Shown here piece after piece: positions 12,261-12,401 of a stretch of 12,401 nucleotides of DNA. The notes under the pieces are model-generated. The model made no database searches and was not told the DNA's origin. It saw only the letters and a program-made list of their open reading frames with translations. Origin of the DNA: DATBRG01 sp036560445 (GTDB lineage: Bacteria; Pseudomonadota; Gammaproteobacteria; Burkholderiales; Methylophilaceae). The stretch is taken from NCBI GenBank assembly GCA_036560445.1, contig DATBRG010000011.1:1-12401 (forward strand). Direction: 5' to 3'. The position numbers and the translations under genes were made by a program. Within the stretch, counting starts at the first letter, position 1. Each line of letters begins with the position of its first letter.

Positions 12261-12401
12261 ATGGCAAAAGGCAAATTTGAGCGGACGAAGCCGCACGTTA
12301 ACGTAGGCACGATTGGGCACGTTGACCATGGTAAGACCACATTAACGGCAGCGATCACCACCATTCTATCGAAGAAGTTTGGTGGCGAAGCGAAAGCCTA
12401 T
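12261..12401 (+). CDS. tuf: Translation elongation factor Tu, 3' part outside the window
   Basis: EF-Tu brings aminoacyl-tRNA to the ribosome in a GTP-dependent way. Only the first 47 codons are present. They read MAKGKFERTKPHVNVGTIGH and continue with the P-loop GHVDHGKT at residues 19-26 and the start of the switch I region. AAAGGA at 12248-12253 lies seven bases before the ATG. The position directly after the Thr-Tyr-Gly-Thr tRNA cluster matches tufB of E. coli, which is co-transcribed with those tRNAs, so this is probably one of two tuf copies. Confidence 0.97.
   Translation, partial: MAKGKFERTKPHVNVGTIGHVDHGKTTLTAAITTILSKKFGGEAKAY

Overview
The window is a stretch of chromosome from a betaproteobacterium, very probably a methylotroph of the Methylophilaceae or a close relative. 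Three things suggest this. A ribulose monophosphate pathway gene (3-hexulose-6-phosphate synthase) lies at the left edge. The block hisBHAFIE - HIT protein - tatABC - DegS-like protease - Nif3 protein - petABC - sspAB has the order I associate with Betaproteobacteria. The window ends in the conserved tRNA-Thr/Tyr/Gly/Thr - tuf cluster. I see no phage, transposon, CRISPR or other clearly accessory DNA. Nearly everything here is core housekeeping sequence.

Layout. (1) 1-680: hxlA (formaldehyde fixation), lacking one base of its start codon and closed by a strong hairpin terminator. (2) 787-5898, + strand: the second half of histidine biosynthesis (hisB, hisH, hisA, hisF, hisI, hisE), then a HIT-family nucleotide hydrolase and the twin-arginine translocase tatA-tatB-tatC. 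Genes are tightly packed, with several overlaps and several non-ATG starts. (3) 5895-7052, - strand: a membrane-anchored HtrA/DegS-type serine protease that converges on tatC with a 4-base overlap. (4) 7082-7828, +: a Nif3/YbgI-like dinuclear-metal protein, divergent from the protease. (5) 7945-10564, +: petA-petB-petC, the cytochrome bc1 complex, ending in a terminator. (6) 10641-11674, +: sspA-sspB. (7) 11722-12163: four tRNA genes, Thr(UGU), Tyr(GUA), Gly(UCC), Thr(GGU). (8) 12261-12401: the start of tuf (EF-Tu), cut by the window edge.

How the parts relate. HxlA condenses formaldehyde with ribulose 5-phosphate, linking C1 metabolism to the pentose phosphate pool that also feeds PRPP and thus histidine. 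TatABC exports folded proteins, and the Rieske protein PetA encoded 2 kb away carries a twin-arginine signal, so translocase and client lie close together. SspA and SspB are a transcription-associated stress protein and a ClpXP adaptor. The tRNA-tuf cluster supplies translation.

The observations most worth a second look are a Gly-rich linker plus amphipathic C-terminal tail on the hexulose-phosphate synthase, a near-consensus promoter inside the tRNA cluster whose -35 box sits in a perfect palindrome, and an 11-bp perfect hairpin inside hisH. I did not find a convincing undescribed multi-gene system.
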